Shown here piece by piece: positions 1-10,371 of a DNA stretch of 43,783 nt. A program made the position numbers and the translations under genes. Source of the DNA: Amoeboaphelidium occidentale (taxonomy: Eukaryota; Aphelidiomycota; Aphelidea); assembly GCA_023515795.1 (NCBI GenBank), contig JALGPX010000034.1, positions 44,533-88,315 of the forward strand, read 5' to 3'. The notes below the pieces were generated by a model. That model saw nothing but the letters and a program-made list of their open reading frames with translations. It was not told where the DNA came from and did no database searches. How positions within the stretch are numbered: the first letter of the stretch is position 1; the number at the start of each line of letters is the position of its first letter.

Positions 1-1093
1 AGTTGAAACTGTTTCGAACTTGACCTCTGGTTTCTTATCGCTGGAAGATGGTCTTGTCACAGTAACTACGCTTTTAGCAACAATATCATCATAGACTGAT
101 GGCGGTTCCACTAGAGGTAAAGCAACGGATGAGCTCTTGTTCATGGCCTTCCATCCTTCCGTGATCAATGAACCTTGATGTTTCAATCCTGCATATGCAT
201 TTATAAAGCCACCTAGCACTGGTTCCTTACGAGATTGTAAATAAAACTCTCCTGGGCCTGATAACTTATACAAACCTTTTTTCCGACCTTGGAGAATACC
301 ATTCAATGTAATAATTCGTTTCACAACATCCACTGAAAACAATGCAGCACGAACAGCCCTGTCGTATAACCACATTTGCACCAGCGTTGACAAAGAAGTT
401 GATGTCGGAACAGGAATGCTTATGATCTCATTGTATATCAAAGGTTCTGGTTCTTTAGACGCTTTGAATGCAACAAGATATCCTGGATCGACGTAGTATT
501 CTTCATTCTCCTTCAACAGCAACTTATGTAATGTGCCATAGCCATGAATAGCAACTTGGCCTTCACCAAAGACGCCCAATTTGACCCCTCTTCCAAAAAC
601 GCCTCCTCCAATAGAGCTTTTAAAGTTAACATTCTCTGAAGCAGCCAAGAAAGAACCACGCTTCAACCGGAAGTAATTACCTGGTTTCAGGTTCAAAGTT
701 GTTATTTCGCCAAGAGATGAAGGCGCCAGAAGTAAACTGGCTGCTTGTTGAGGTTCCTTGTCTGTTCCAGTCGATATCTTACTTAGAAACAAAGGACCGC
801 CTGCAATAGAACGTAAAGCAGTCTGACTTAACGATTTGTCGTAAACAGCAACAGAGGCAGCTGCTCCTGATAATCCAATTAATGACTGTGGGTTAACTAG
901 CACAGCTGATTTCGAAGGTAACTGAATACGAAGTAATGAACCTTAAACGCATAACATTTAGGGATAACCTGAATATGCAAAGCGTACCTAGACCATTTGA
1001 AACGACATAAAACTCAGCCTGTCGCTCAGCTGCAGTGCTGCGAGGCACTTCTTTGACGCTTGTCGAAGCTTTTCTTAATGGAAGTCGCATCAT
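1..1093 (-). CDS. AIM24: AIM24-family mitochondrial protein (partial at the window edge)
   Basis: The exons are complement(1..905) and complement(988..1093), with an 82-base intron at 906..987. The gene runs off the left edge, so the C-terminus is missing. About 337 codons are visible. The N-terminus (MMRLPLRKASTSVKEV) is rich in Arg, Lys and Ser and looks like a mitochondrial presequence. The body shows the AIM24 pattern (Pfam PF01987): VLVNPQSLIGLSG early, then a Gly-rich beta core (SSIGGGVFGRGVKLGVFGEG, about residues 120-140), then GYGTLHKL and an EEYYVDPGYLVAF segment. In yeast, AIM24 is an inner-membrane protein needed for MICOS integrity. I chose the acceptor that keeps SNGL-AVLVNPQ in frame, because the nearer AG leads straight to a stop. 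The start is the first ATG at 1093; the codon before it is GTG. Divergent from the forkhead gene. Confidence 0.85.
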
Positions 1094-1472
1094 CACAGGG
1101 AAAAAAGTTCCCAGGAAATGGTTGTCACGCTCAGACAGATTATCGCATGGGAATATACGGCAGCGGGAATATCTACGGAGCTTATGTTAACGATGATAAC
1201 TGTAAATGTGCGCTAATTGAGATAATCATAGATGAGTGTTCGCATGAAACAGGAAAAGCTCAGCGAAACATTTTGGCCCTTAGATAACAGAGATATCATT
1301 CACATTTAAGGCTATTCGTTCAACTAAACCTCTATGTAACAAAGAAAACAAATCCAACCGGCTCGAGGCTCTTTTGTGTTGTTTTCCTATTTGCAACCAC
1401 GACGCACGCACAGTTTGTTTTGTATTTGACAAAACATTCCAAGAATTTGTGCAAGGCCATTGGGACAATAAA
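1094..1472. other. Divergent intergenic region, AIM24 / forkhead
   Basis: These 379 bases lie between two divergent start codons and must hold both promoters and 5' UTRs. I see no tRNA, no repeat and no convincing ORF: the short frames on both strands here lack a credible start or any family resemblance. No clear TATA box was found. Confidence 0.6.
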
Positions 1473-2958
1473 ATGACCCCAGAAACTGTAGACAAGAGCT
1501 TGACCAGTCTAGACTGGCTCAGAACACTGAATCCCACAGCCCTCACGCAGAATATTCACTCTTATCATTTGGCAACACATTCACGCAACAATTCAGCTTC
1601 AATACCCTCACATAATCAGTATCAACAGCAACAGCATCATCCTAATGGGTACCACAACAACCGGCAGCCACAGCATATTTCAGTTCAGAATGGCAGTGGA
1701 CCACAGAATGATCAACCCACACATTACGCTGTTAATGGTATTATGGATTCGACAAGTGCAACTGCTGCAGCCCTCGCTGATGATTCCTCAATTGAAGAAA
1801 CATTAGAACTAATGAAAGCGCAAGTTGCACAACAAGAAGGAAGGCCCTCATTTTCTTATTCAACGCTGATCGCTGGTAATTTGCTTTTATGACGACACTT
1901 GTTTAATCACTCTTATAGTCGCTATTAAGTACAACAAGAAGGGGAAACTTACACTAGGGGAGATATATCAGTGGATAGCTGATAACTTTCCGTATTACCA
2001 GACTGCTGGGCCTAGTTGGAAGAACTCCATTCGACACAATCTTAGTTTCAATAAGTTATTTATCAGAGTCCCAAGAGAACCTAATGATCCCGGTAAAGGT
2101 GCATACTGGGCACTTAATCCTAATCCAGCCACTAATGGCACATCTTCTTTATTTTCAGATCTGAAGGACAATGGTAGAAAGAAACGTAGGAAAGATGACG
2201 AGGGGTCAGGATCATTGTCGCCATCAAGTGCTCCAAGGAGCTCCGTTCCTCCATTGGCCTCTCCAAAACAACAAGAGCCTAAGTTGCAACACTTTCCTAT
2301 TGGAGGCCAGCATTTTGGTTCATCTGTTTCTAACGGTCAAGGAACAACAATGGCTTCATCTATTGCACCTCTCCTGCATCAACCCCATCAGCCACAGCTT
2401 CCGCAAGCTTTCGGACATTTTAATGATAATTTTGGTCAGAGTCTCAGTTTGACTACAATTCTGTATCCCCAGACACAGTACAACGCAAATGCTTCGATTA
2501 ATGGCGGAATCTTGAATTTTCCTAATCGTGACAACTTTTCCCAAGCTGCTGGTATCGGACCATACCCTTCTCAAGTTAGTCCGCCAAATAATTATACAAT
2601 GTTTGTTTCAAATTCACAAGACCCTTCTACTTTTGGTCAGTTCCTTAATACTTCAAACAAGAATGGGTTAATTCCTCCTGTCGCTCCGATACAAAACACT
2701 GAAAACATTAAAAGAAACGGAGAAATGGATGCGAAAGAAATTGCAGCAGATGCTCTTGCTAATCTAAGTTTTTCTAATAACCAGTTTATGAACATGTCGC
2801 ATTGGAACAAACATGTTGATGAAGCGAAAGCTCCAAGCTCCAAAGAAAGTTCTGCAAAATCACATAATCCTTCACAGACAAGTTTAATATCAAACAAAGT
2901 CAAAAGTGTTCCTGTGGATGATGAGGAGGCTTATGATTATGACACTCTAATAGATTGA
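1473..2958 (+). CDS. Forkhead-box transcription factor
   Basis: Two exons, 1473..1875 and 1919..2958, with a 43-base intron, give 480 residues. The forkhead (winged-helix) DNA-binding domain spans about residues 124-205. It starts at [11 protein letters not shown], continues across the intron as [20 protein letters not shown], and includes the recognition helix [15 protein letters not shown] and the wing [10 protein letters not shown]. The intron therefore sits inside helix 1. A basic patch (GRKKRRK) just after the domain is a likely nuclear signal. The flanks are low-complexity: Gln, Asn and His-rich before the domain and Ser/Pro/Asn-rich after it. No FHA domain is present, unlike yeast Fkh1/Fkh2, so this resembles the Fhl/Hcm1/FOX type. 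The start is the ATG at 1473; the frame is open upstream but without an ATG. Targets cannot be read from the sequence. Confidence 0.93.
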
Positions 2959-3015
2959 ATTGGTTTAATATGTCGCTTTTGAATTATAAAATTTTTTGTT
3001 TCAATTCTCGCAACA

Positions 3016-3968
3016 ATGGATTTCCTAAAGCCAAAAGTCGACATTTTAGATTCAGTGGAATTCAACCCAACGCTGAACTTGGAGAACCCTTCATTCCCTG
3101 TTGCACCAACTCATAACCAGAATGATGTAATTTTCTTCTGTTAAAATGTTCAGAATGCTTACCGTTTCTCTTGCCTCAATAGCCAATAGATTTCCTTAAG
3201 GCTCAAATGGATGAAAGCAGCCAAGAACCTTGCCGTATAAAGATGAACCACGGTACCACCACTTTGGCTTTCAAGTTTCAAGGTGCGCTCTTTTTGTGGA
3301 GTTTTGAGTCTAAATGTTCTAGGCGGTGTTGTTGTCGCTGTCGATTCTAGAGCAACAGCTGGTCCATACATTGCATCCGGAACTGTCAAGAAAGTTATTG
3401 AAATTAATCCTTATTTGTTGGGTACCATGGCTGGTAACTTTTTTACGCTGTATTCTGTTAAAAGATTTCGTTAGGTGGTGCTGCCGACTGTTCCTACTGG
3501 GAAAGAGAATTGGGACGTCGTTGTCGTCTGTATGAACTTAGAAATGGTGAACGTATTAGTGTTGCTGCTGCTTCGAAGATGTTGGCAAACATGGTTTACC
3601 AGTACAAGGGCATGGGATTGTCTATGGGCACTATGGTTACAGGTTGGGATAAGTATGGCCCAAATTTGTATTACGTTGATAACGATGGAACACGTTTGAA
3701 AGGAGATCTGTTCTCCGTAGGTTCCGGTTCTACTTTTGCTTATGGTGTTTTGGACAGCGGTTATCATTATGATTTATCTGTTGCTGATGCTCTGGAGTTG
3801 GGTAGAAGAGCAATTTATCATGCTACATACAGAGATGCTTACTCTGGTGGCTCCATCAATGTTTACCACGTCAGAAAAGAAGGCTGGAAGTTTATTGGAA
3901 ACTACGATGTTTTTGACTTGCATTATGAGTACGCTGGAGAAGGTGTTACACCAATGAATGTGGAGTAA
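3016..3968 (+). CDS. PRE2: 20S proteasome subunit beta type 5 (chymotrypsin-like)
   Basis: Four exons (3016..3126, 3183..3282, 3323..3433, 3475..3968) encode 271 residues; the introns are 56, 40 and 41 bases. Residues 1-61 are a propeptide removed at Gly61-Thr62 in [12 protein letters not shown], which exposes the catalytic N-terminal Thr62. Downstream are [12 protein letters not shown] (mature Asp17 region), [10 protein letters not shown] (Lys33 region), TMAGGAADC (S1 pocket around Met45) and the [12 protein letters not shown] and [10 protein letters not shown] segments. These make it an active Ntn-hydrolase of the beta5/PRE2/PSMB5 type, which performs the chymotrypsin-like cleavage inside the 20S core. 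Length fits the family. A polyadenylation-type AATAAA lies at 3972-3977, four bases after the stop codon. The gene converges with CDC4, 37 bases away. Confidence 0.97.
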
Positions 3969-3971
3969 ATG

Positions 3972-3977
3972 AATAAA
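3972..3977 (+). terminator. AATAAA polyadenylation-type signal of the proteasome beta5 gene
   Basis: AATAAA lies four bases after the stop. With only 37 bases between this stop and the convergent CDC4 stop, the two transcripts must overlap at their 3' ends. Confidence 0.45.
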
Positions 3978-4005
3978 AGCTGCTTTATATGCAAAGAAAT
4001 TATTG

Positions 4006-5889
4006 TTAGAAGCGCAATATTTCCAAGCGACTTTCTTGACTTCTGACAGCGCATACACAAGTGTTTTCGTTGATGTGAATTTTCCACGCAGACGTGATAT
4101 CTGTGACAAGTTCTCTAATCAAGGCTCCAGTGTTTAGATCCCATAATAATACATGATTTTCACTTCCAGTTACGAGAAAGTTTTCATGAACAGCCATACA
4201 TGAAATTGGAGCCATTTGACCGATTAAAGTACACATGAGTTCCTTGGTTTTTAAGTTCCAGAGTTTCACAGAGCAATCCGCTGCAGCTGAGATTAGAATT
4301 GGAGTAGATGCGATCTTCTGCTCTTTCTTTGATCCATAAGGTCGATATTTGGAAGTGTCTGGATACTGAGGTGGTAAATTGAGCTGCCAGACTTTAAGTA
4401 ATCCAACTAGAGAATGATGTCCTTTCAATACAGCCAAACATTCTCCAGTATCTCTTGACCAAACTCTGATATCATGATCATTAGATCCTGAATATATTCG
4501 TCTTGATTTGTGATCGTATTGAACACTGTAGACTTTGTGAGCGTGGCCTGAGAGTACTAATAAACACTTCCTAGAGTAGAGAGACCATACACGGACAGTG
4601 CAATCATAACTTCCACTTACAACAATTCCAGCATCACATGCTAACGCCCTTACAGATCCAGTATGTCCTGATAAAGTGAATACTTCAGATTCACTTGAAA
4701 TATCGTTCATGCTGTTAGATTCCACTGATGGTACGGTTGCAACATCGTTTTCGCTGTTCAATGTTTCCCTGTTTCCATTTTCAGTAATCATATCTCCTTC
4801 ATCAGAAGAGGAATCATGTTGAGATGTCGCAGGTGTGAATCGCATCGTGTTATCAGGCTTCGGTGCAAACTTCAAATCCCATGCTTTTATGGTGTTGTCT
4901 CTTGAGCCAGTCAGAACCCAATATTCTTCAGTTTCTCCAGAAGGTGCATTATTAGCTGCAAATTCCTCAGCTTCTTCAGCAAACATTTGGTATTCTGCTT
5001 TGGGAACAATCATAAGACATCTAATTGTTCCTGTATGGCCATTAAAATTTTGTATCATTTTACCCGTTGAGACATCCCATACTCTTATGGTTCTATCCGT
5101 ACTTCCAGTTACCAAAGTATTGTTACCAGGCCCGCATACTTCAAAACACCAAACACCGCCGTCGTGTCCTTCGAACGTTTGTTCCAAGTTGCCGCTAATC
5201 AAATCATGAACTTGCACTGTTTCATCATCGGATGAAGAGAATATCTTTCTGCCAACAACTCGCATATCTGTGACTACACGATTTCCGTGTGCAGGAATGT
5301 CTAGTTTTTGAGGTTCGCTATTATACCATTTGTCTTTTTCGATTAAGTATTCACGAAATGCTTTTCTATGCTGACTTTCGTAATCTTGGCGTGGTGATAT
5401 TGTCGCTTTATAAGCTGGAAGAATATCATCGGCGTTCTTGTAATCCAGATTAAACCGATGTAACCATCCATGTTGCTCCAGGAGCCGTCTCCACGGAGCT
5501 ATGCTTGTTCGCAGAATTTGATACCAATTCTTTGAGACTTGCGAACATGCAGAGAGTGACTTTAAATCCAGGAAACCCATAATGTGATCAAAGAGTTCAA
5601 ACGGCAAACGATTGATGTAGTCTTCCTTTCGGACACTACCCAAGATAGATGATACCATTCTCAGTGTCTCTTGATCATTATTCTGTATGACTTTTAAGAG
5701 CAAGTTCCGGATTTCATTCTTTTCGGAAGCAACATGATCTTTGCGATCTAGTGATCTAAGCCTGGGCTTTACAGTACTTTCATTGATGCTTTCTATTTTC
5801 TCTACTTGAGAATGGATTTTAGCCGATTTTGGTGTAGCGATTACTTCCTCATCAAGTTTATCTGGACTTCTTGATTTCCGCTTTCCCAT
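4006..5889 (-). CDS. CDC4: F-box/WD40 substrate receptor of SCF ubiquitin ligase (Cdc4/Fbw7 type)
   Basis: Single exon, 627 residues. A basic N-terminus (GKRKSR) suggests nuclear location. The F-box spans about residues 93-135 (INRLPFELFDHIMGFLDLK), where Skp1 would bind. A WD40 propeller follows from about 205 to the end. Its blades carry TGSTDRTIRVWD, GHTGTIRCL and TGSRDNTIKAWD. The last matches the Cdc4-type blade, and together they keep the three arginines that bind phospho-degrons in Cdc4 and Fbw7. An acidic Ser/Asn-rich insert interrupts the propeller, and a second insert follows GHHSLVGLLKVWQ. By homology this receptor presents phosphorylated cyclins or CDK inhibitors to the SCF. The SCF RING subunit RBX1 is encoded elsewhere in this window (18812). 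Orthology to Cdc4 rather than another FBXW is strong but inferred. Confidence 0.92.
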   Translation of the reverse strand: MGKRKSRSPDKLDEEVIATPKSAKIHSQVEKIESINESTVKPRLRSLDRKDHVASEKNEIRNLLLKVIQNNDQETLRMVSSILGSVRKEDYINRLPFELFDHIMGFLDLKSLSACSQVSKNWYQILRTSIAPWRRLLEQHGWLHRFNLDYKNADDILPAYKATISPRQDYESQHRKAFREYLIEKDKWYNSEPQKLDIPAHGNRVVTDMRVVGRKIFSSSDDETVQVHDLISGNLEQTFEGHDGGVWCFEVCGPGNNTLVTGSTDRTIRVWDVSTGKMIQNFNGHTGTIRCLMIVPKAEYQMFAEEAEEFAANNAPSGETEEYWVLTGSRDNTIKAWDLKFAPKPDNTMRFTPATSQHDSSSDEGDMITENGNRETLNSENDVATVPSVESNSMNDISSESEVFTLSGHTGSVRALACDAGIVVSGSYDCTVRVWSLYSRKCLLVLSGHAHKVYSVQYDHKSRRIYSGSNDHDIRVWSRDTGECLAVLKGHHSLVGLLKVWQLNLPPQYPDTSKYRPYGSKKEQKIASTPILISAAADCSVKLWNLKTKELMCTLIGQMAPISCMAVHENFLVTGSENHVLLWDLNTGALIRELVTDITSAWKIHINENTCVCAVRSQESRLEILRF

Positions 5890-5914
5890 TGAAGTTCAAA
5901 CAACATGATCTTAT

Positions 5915-7045
5915 TTATTTCAGCCTCAGTAAGCCAGCATGTCCAAGCTTAACACTAAACGTACGGAATCCTTGTCCTTCTAGACTAGTAACTAAATCTA
6001 TCAAAGATATAGAGTCACGAGGATCATTCGCAAGATAAACCAAAGCACAACCTCCACCGCCTGCGCCTGTAAGTTTTGCTGTGAAACCGTGTTTCTTCGC
6101 TATTGCAAAAACAGTATCGAGTGAAGAATGTCCTACATCAATAGAATTGAGTAAATAGTGATTAGTTGATATAAGATCAGCCACAGTATCAATAGTCTCA
6201 TTTAAAGCAGAGTCTTTGGAGCTGCATTGCTCAACAAACTTTGTAGATATGCCATCAATTGCGTCTAAAATGTTCGACATAATTTGCGGATACTTATCCA
6301 TCTTAACTTTAACTCCGGAAACGAGATGTGATGTATTTCTTGGAACCAATGTATGCACCAACAGAAAGTTCATGGAGGCTTTTAAAGTCTCATTCTTGAC
6401 AATAAGCTGTTCTTTTAAACCACCCTTTTTGTATCTCACGAGCCCTCCATATGTTGAAACGTAATTATCAAGACCAGACGGTGTCCCATGAATGACCTTT
6501 TCTGCTTCATAGGCCCATTCATTAATAGTCAAAAGATCTTCCGGAGTGTAATGATCTTTACCTGATAGCAAGCCAAAGCATTCCAACAAAGCTGCTGCGA
6601 CGCATACAGAATACGAAGCAGAAGATCCTAATCCAGCACCAACGGGAATTTCAGACTTAACCACAACAGTTATTAACGAACCGTAAGCATTATAGCCACG
6701 AGTTTCATGTGATATACGATGAAGGCTACAGAATAGACTCAAGAATGCCCTTGCTGCGAATTCCGCGCTACCAGAGCCTTTTACAACACAACAGCTGGGA
6801 TCCTGCAACGTTTCTGGTGATAATTTCCATTCATACGTGGAATCTAAGTCTTTCAGGTCCAAATGAACAATTAAACTCTCCTGATGTGCTGCGGCCGCAT
6901 TTATCTGCCTTTCCAAAGTCAATTTGGTGCGCAAGTCAATTGACGACGCAATAGCCAGCTTCCCGTGCACTACTGCATGTTCGCCAAATAAAATTACTTT
7001 ACCGGGAGCGCTTACGCTGATGCGTTGCAGTTCATGAGAAACCAT
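5915..7045 (-). CDS. ERG12: Mevalonate kinase
   Basis: Single exon, 376 residues. It phosphorylates mevalonate to 5-phosphomevalonate in the isoprenoid/sterol pathway. All GHMP-kinase signatures are present: VSAPGKVILFGEHAVVHG (residues 11-28), the ATP-binding loop PVGAGLGSSASYSV (134-147), GTPSGLDN (187-194, with the catalytic Asp193) and the C-terminal motif KLTGAGGGGC (324-333). The start is the ATG at 7045, which puts the substrate motif at the usual distance; the longer frame upstream has no ATG. It lies 25 bases downstream of nothing but its own promoter on one side and ends 25 bases before the CDC4 start, both on the minus strand. A second sterol gene, ERG28, lies at 33405-33914. Confidence 0.97.
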   Translation of the reverse strand: MVSHELQRISVSAPGKVILFGEHAVVHGKLAIASSIDLRTKLTLERQINAAAAHQESLIVHLDLKDLDSTYEWKLSPETLQDPSCCVVKGSGSAEFAARAFLSLFCSLHRISHETRGYNAYGSLITVVVKSEIPVGAGLGSSASYSVCVAAALLECFGLLSGKDHYTPEDLLTINEWAYEAEKVIHGTPSGLDNYVSTYGGLVRYKKGGLKEQLIVKNETLKASMNFLLVHTLVPRNTSHLVSGVKVKMDKYPQIMSNILDAIDGISTKFVEQCSSKDSALNETIDTVADLISTNHYLLNSIDVGHSSLDTVFAIAKKHGFTAKLTGAGGGGCALVYLANDPRDSISLIDLVTSLEGQGFRTFSVKLGHAGLLRLK

Positions 7046-7476
7046 CACGCAGAAAAGTCGGAGATTTTTCAGCAAGAGCTCCAGCGTTAATATCGTAGCC
7101 AAATATTCTTGAGGGGAGAGCTAATTGCTATTTATTTTGTGACTAAATGTAACCCGATGGTAAAAGCGTCGAATGAATGGCTTTGAGACACATTCTTGCC
7201 AGGAGTCTTCTTCAAAGTGAACTTGACTTAGATCTAACATAACAACTATGGCTGAAAGCTATTAACTTCACAGGATAAGACCAAATGATGACCGTATGTA
7301 CTCTCGAAGAGGCCGCCGCATTCCTTTTTTACTTGGCCCGAAGCGTTCAGTCGGCGTTGTACTAAAGCTTGTTTGATTAAGCGTCTGAGTGTTTACGGAA
7401 GTTAAATTCAAGCTGAAGCACATAAAAGCAGCCGATTATGTAGTTCCCTTTACCGCTTACACAAAAGATAACTTAA
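7046..7476. other. Divergent intergenic region, ERG12 / HAM1-like
   Basis: These 431 bases between divergent starts hold no ORF with recognisable homology. A weak ATAAAA-type element (ACATAAAAGC, near 7420) sits about 50 bases before the downstream ATG and might be a TATA-like element. I see no tRNA or repeat. Confidence 0.5.
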
Positions 7477-9281
7477 ATGACCGGAACTACTATTCATCCT
7501 TTACACGATGACAAGAATGCTTTACAACATCCACATGGTCCTGGTGCCATGGAAAAGATTAATGCTTTAAAAGAAGGGCAGGTATGTTTAAATGTATGAA
7601 TGTTCCAGCCTTATATCATTAGATGCCTACTACTAAGCAAATCACTGCTATTACTGATGAAGTTGCTGCTGATATTCTCCATAGCGCTCCACATGAAGTC
7701 AACTTGTCACCTGCTGGTATTGATTTGGTTTACAAGGCAGAGAAGGCTGTTAGATCAACTGGTAGTTTGGCAAAGCACTTATCTCCTGATAATGAATTAC
7801 AAGAAATGTTTTACCAGGCTCAGATTGGAACCTCTTACTTGACCGATGAATTCTCTGAAGGTGAAACCGTTGCTCTGTCAAATGAAATTCAGGATAGTAT
7901 GAATGACTTGCTATCTGTTTTGAGAATGTTTGTCAAGTCGTATAATTTCCGTGTGTTGGTCAATGAGATCATTGAATTGTTTGATGATATTGGTGCCCAT
8001 TTTACCAAGTCCAGAAACGAAAGAGAAAATGATGAACTATTTGAAACTTGGTTGGAAAGAACAAAGAAGATTCTATTGCAAATTGTCTCCAATGCTGAAT
8101 TTAGAGAAGCTATTGAGAGTTTCATGGACTTGTTGGAATCTTCTTACTCCTTTGTCAAAGATAAGACTCAACATGAAACTGAGTCTATGATGAGAGGCAA
8201 GCAACACATGGACAGAGCGTTTGCAAATGCCAAGAAGTTGATGGAGCACATGGCTCAGGACTACTCTCTTAACAAGGTTTTGTTCTTATTGCAAGAAATG
8301 TACACTGATGCAAAAGAAAATGAAACTGTGCGTGAAGTTATTTCCAGAAGCAATACTTTGATCAGAAGAGGTTTAACTGATGAACAGTACGTTCAGAATG
8401 ATCAATTCAAGCAAGACATCAGAGATGTTAAGCAGTTGTCTGAAGAAAGTGAAGGTGATGATAAATGGTTTGATAACTTGAATCTATTGGCAAAGGAATT
8501 GGGCAAGTATTTGAACAAGGTTGCTTCTGACAGATACTTGCGTGAAACTGCTTCATCTTGGTCTGATTTCTTGGTTTCTGCAATCTTGAATGAAAGAGGT
8601 CAGCCTGCCTTCAAGCCTGAGTTGATTTTGGATTTGGCACAATTGGCCAAGTTAATGGCAGACAAGATCAAGTGCTTTGATGTTCCAAGAATTGTTGACT
8701 CTAATGAAGATGCTGATTATGCTATTGATAACTTGATTATTGATTGTGAACATTTGACTCCAAAAAATTTCAACTTGAATATTGATTCTTATTTGGATAT
8801 TGTAAAGAACACTGAAGCAAGTACCCGTGCAAAGTTTCAAATGTCCAACATGCAGACTTCTGCTCATAATGTTAACTTCTGGTACAAGAAGAAGAGTTTC
8901 CCAACAATGTCTGACTCTGGTTTGTTAGATATGTCCGTTGATGACATTGACATTGTTGTTCATTTGATTCCTACTGGAAATATTGCCAAGTATGATAGGG
9001 TTTTTGCTGAAATCCATAGTGATGTCAAGATCAGAGATTTGTCCGTTAAGGTTAAAGACTCTGACCATCAAGCTTTGTACACTTTGTTTAAACCGTTCTT
9101 GAAGTCTTATGCACGCAAGAACATTGAAAAAGCTATGGAAGAAAGAATTAATAATGTGTTTTTGGAGATTGATAGACAGGTTGTTCAATTGTCCAAGGCT
9201 ACGAGAAGCATGACAATGTTGCCAAAGCAAGAGGAGCATTTGCCAGAATGGGGCAGCACTGCCTTTGATGTAAAACGCTAA
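7477..9281 (+). CDS. HAM1-like protein (fungal HAM1_N / HAM1_C, TULIP-like C-terminus)
   Basis: Two exons, 7477..7581 and 7623..9281 (41-base intron), encode 587 residues. The first exon gives a 35-residue leader (MTGTTIHPLHDDKNAL). The N-terminal two thirds is helical, with LSPAGIDLVYKAEKAVRST and repeated amphipathic segments. This resembles the fungal HAM1-like N-terminal domain. The C-terminal part (from about residue 430) is beta-rich, with VDDIDIVVHLIPTG, IRDLSVKVKDSDHQALYTL and FKPFLKSYARKNIEKAM, as in the HAM1 C-terminal domain, which looks like a TULIP/BPI-type lipid-binding fold. The biochemical role in the family is not established. No signal peptide or membrane segment is seen. 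Codon use is strongly biased towards a small set of codons (Leu TTG, Arg AGA), as in an abundant protein. AATAAA lies at 9291-9296. Family names are from memory. Confidence 0.75.
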
Positions 9282-9422
9282 GCTTTATTTAATAAACTCA
9301 ATTTTTTTTGAAGTTTAGGTGCAAAGTTCTTTGATAGACTTCGTGGTGTGCGTTCTGTAGACTGCAAACATTTTTGGTATAAAAACTCCGATGAAACCGC
9401 GATTTTTTTGACCAAACAGACC

Positions 9423-10325
9423 ATGACTTTACCAGAAGAAATCCAAGAAACACAAAACTTACAGGGCCAGGCACAAGATCAACCAGGTCTGGAGCACGAA
9501 ATGAGTCCTACTCCAGTATTCGACAAGATCTTGAATGAGTCCAAAATGCAATTTGAAGATTATTGGGCTGTTGGCAAGTTGAAACACAAGAGTGCGATAG
9601 TCACAGGTGGTGACAGTGGAATTGGTAGAGCTGTTGCTGTATTGTTTGCTAAAGAAGGCGTCGATCGTATTCTTTTGGTTTACACCGAGAAAGAACAGAA
9701 GGATGCAGAAGAGACTAAAAAGCTTCTTGGTGATACAAAAGTTATTCTGATGCCGATTGATATTGGTTCACCTGATGCTTGTAAGGAAATCGCTGAAACT
9801 GCTGCTAGAGAATTTGGCCACATCGATTTGTTGGTTAACAATGCAGGCGAACAACACGTATGCGAGAACATTGAAGATATTGATCCCCAGATGGTTGAAA
9901 GAACATTCAGAACGAATATCATGTCAATGATCTGGTTGTCAAAGTATTGTGTTCCTCATATGCCAAGAGGATCGAAGATTATCAACTGTGCATCTGTTAC
10001 AGCCTACAAAGGAATGCCTGTCTTGTTAGACTACAGTGCAACTAAAGGGGCAATCGTATCATTTACAAGATCTTTAGCCCTACAAGTTGCTTCTAAAGGT
10101 ATTCGTGTGAATGCAGTTGCACCTGGGCCTATTTGGACACCTTTGATTCCTGCCAGTTTCGGAGAAGAAGGAACAAAAAAGTTTGGCAAGCATAGCGTTC
10201 CTTTAGGAAGAGTTGGCCATCCCGTAGAGTGTGCAACCTGCTTTGTCTTCCTTGCAAGTGGTGAAAGTTCGTTTATGACTGGACAAGTTTTGCATTGCAA
10301 CGGAGGCAGCATTGTCAACGGATAA
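9423..10325 (+). CDS. Short-chain dehydrogenase/reductase (YghA / glucose-ribitol dehydrogenase-like)
   Basis: Single exon, 300 residues. The classical SDR motifs are all present: cofactor loop TGGDSGIGRA (61-70), NNAG (139-142), Asn165, and the catalytic set Ser191, Tyr204 and Lys208 (DYSATKGA). The N-terminal extension with PTPVFDKILNESK before GKLKHKSAIVTGG is typical of the YghA/LEA-associated glucose-ribitol dehydrogenase branch. The residue after the second beta strand (LLVYTEKEQKDAEET) suggests NADP(H) or NAD(H) use, which cannot be fixed here. The start is the ATG at 9423; the frame extends upstream only from a GTG. The substrate is not known. It converges with the zincin gene, 46 bases away, with AATAAA at 10364-10369. 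Confidence 0.9.
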   Translation: MTLPEEIQETQNLQGQAQDQPGLEHEMSPTPVFDKILNESKMQFEDYWAVGKLKHKSAIVTGGDSGIGRAVAVLFAKEGVDRILLVYTEKEQKDAEETKKLLGDTKVILMPIDIGSPDACKEIAETAAREFGHIDLLVNNAGEQHVCENIEDIDPQMVERTFRTNIMSMIWLSKYCVPHMPRGSKIINCASVTAYKGMPVLLDYSATKGAIVSFTRSLALQVASKGIRVNAVAPGPIWTPLIPASFGEEGTKKFGKHSVPLGRVGHPVECATCFVFLASGESSFMTGQVLHCNGGSIVNG

Positions 10326-10371
10326 TCACTATTCAGTGTGAAACGCGAGATAATAATGTTTTGAATAAATT

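Noticed and set aside
1060-1546. Short frames on both strands upstream of the forkhead gene
   Set aside because: They lack credible starts and family features and overlap the AIM24 first exon or the forkhead 5' end.
7280-7390. Possible box C/D snoRNA (ATGATGA ... CTGA)
   Set aside because: No terminal stem and no convincing guide element; the boxes are common by chance.
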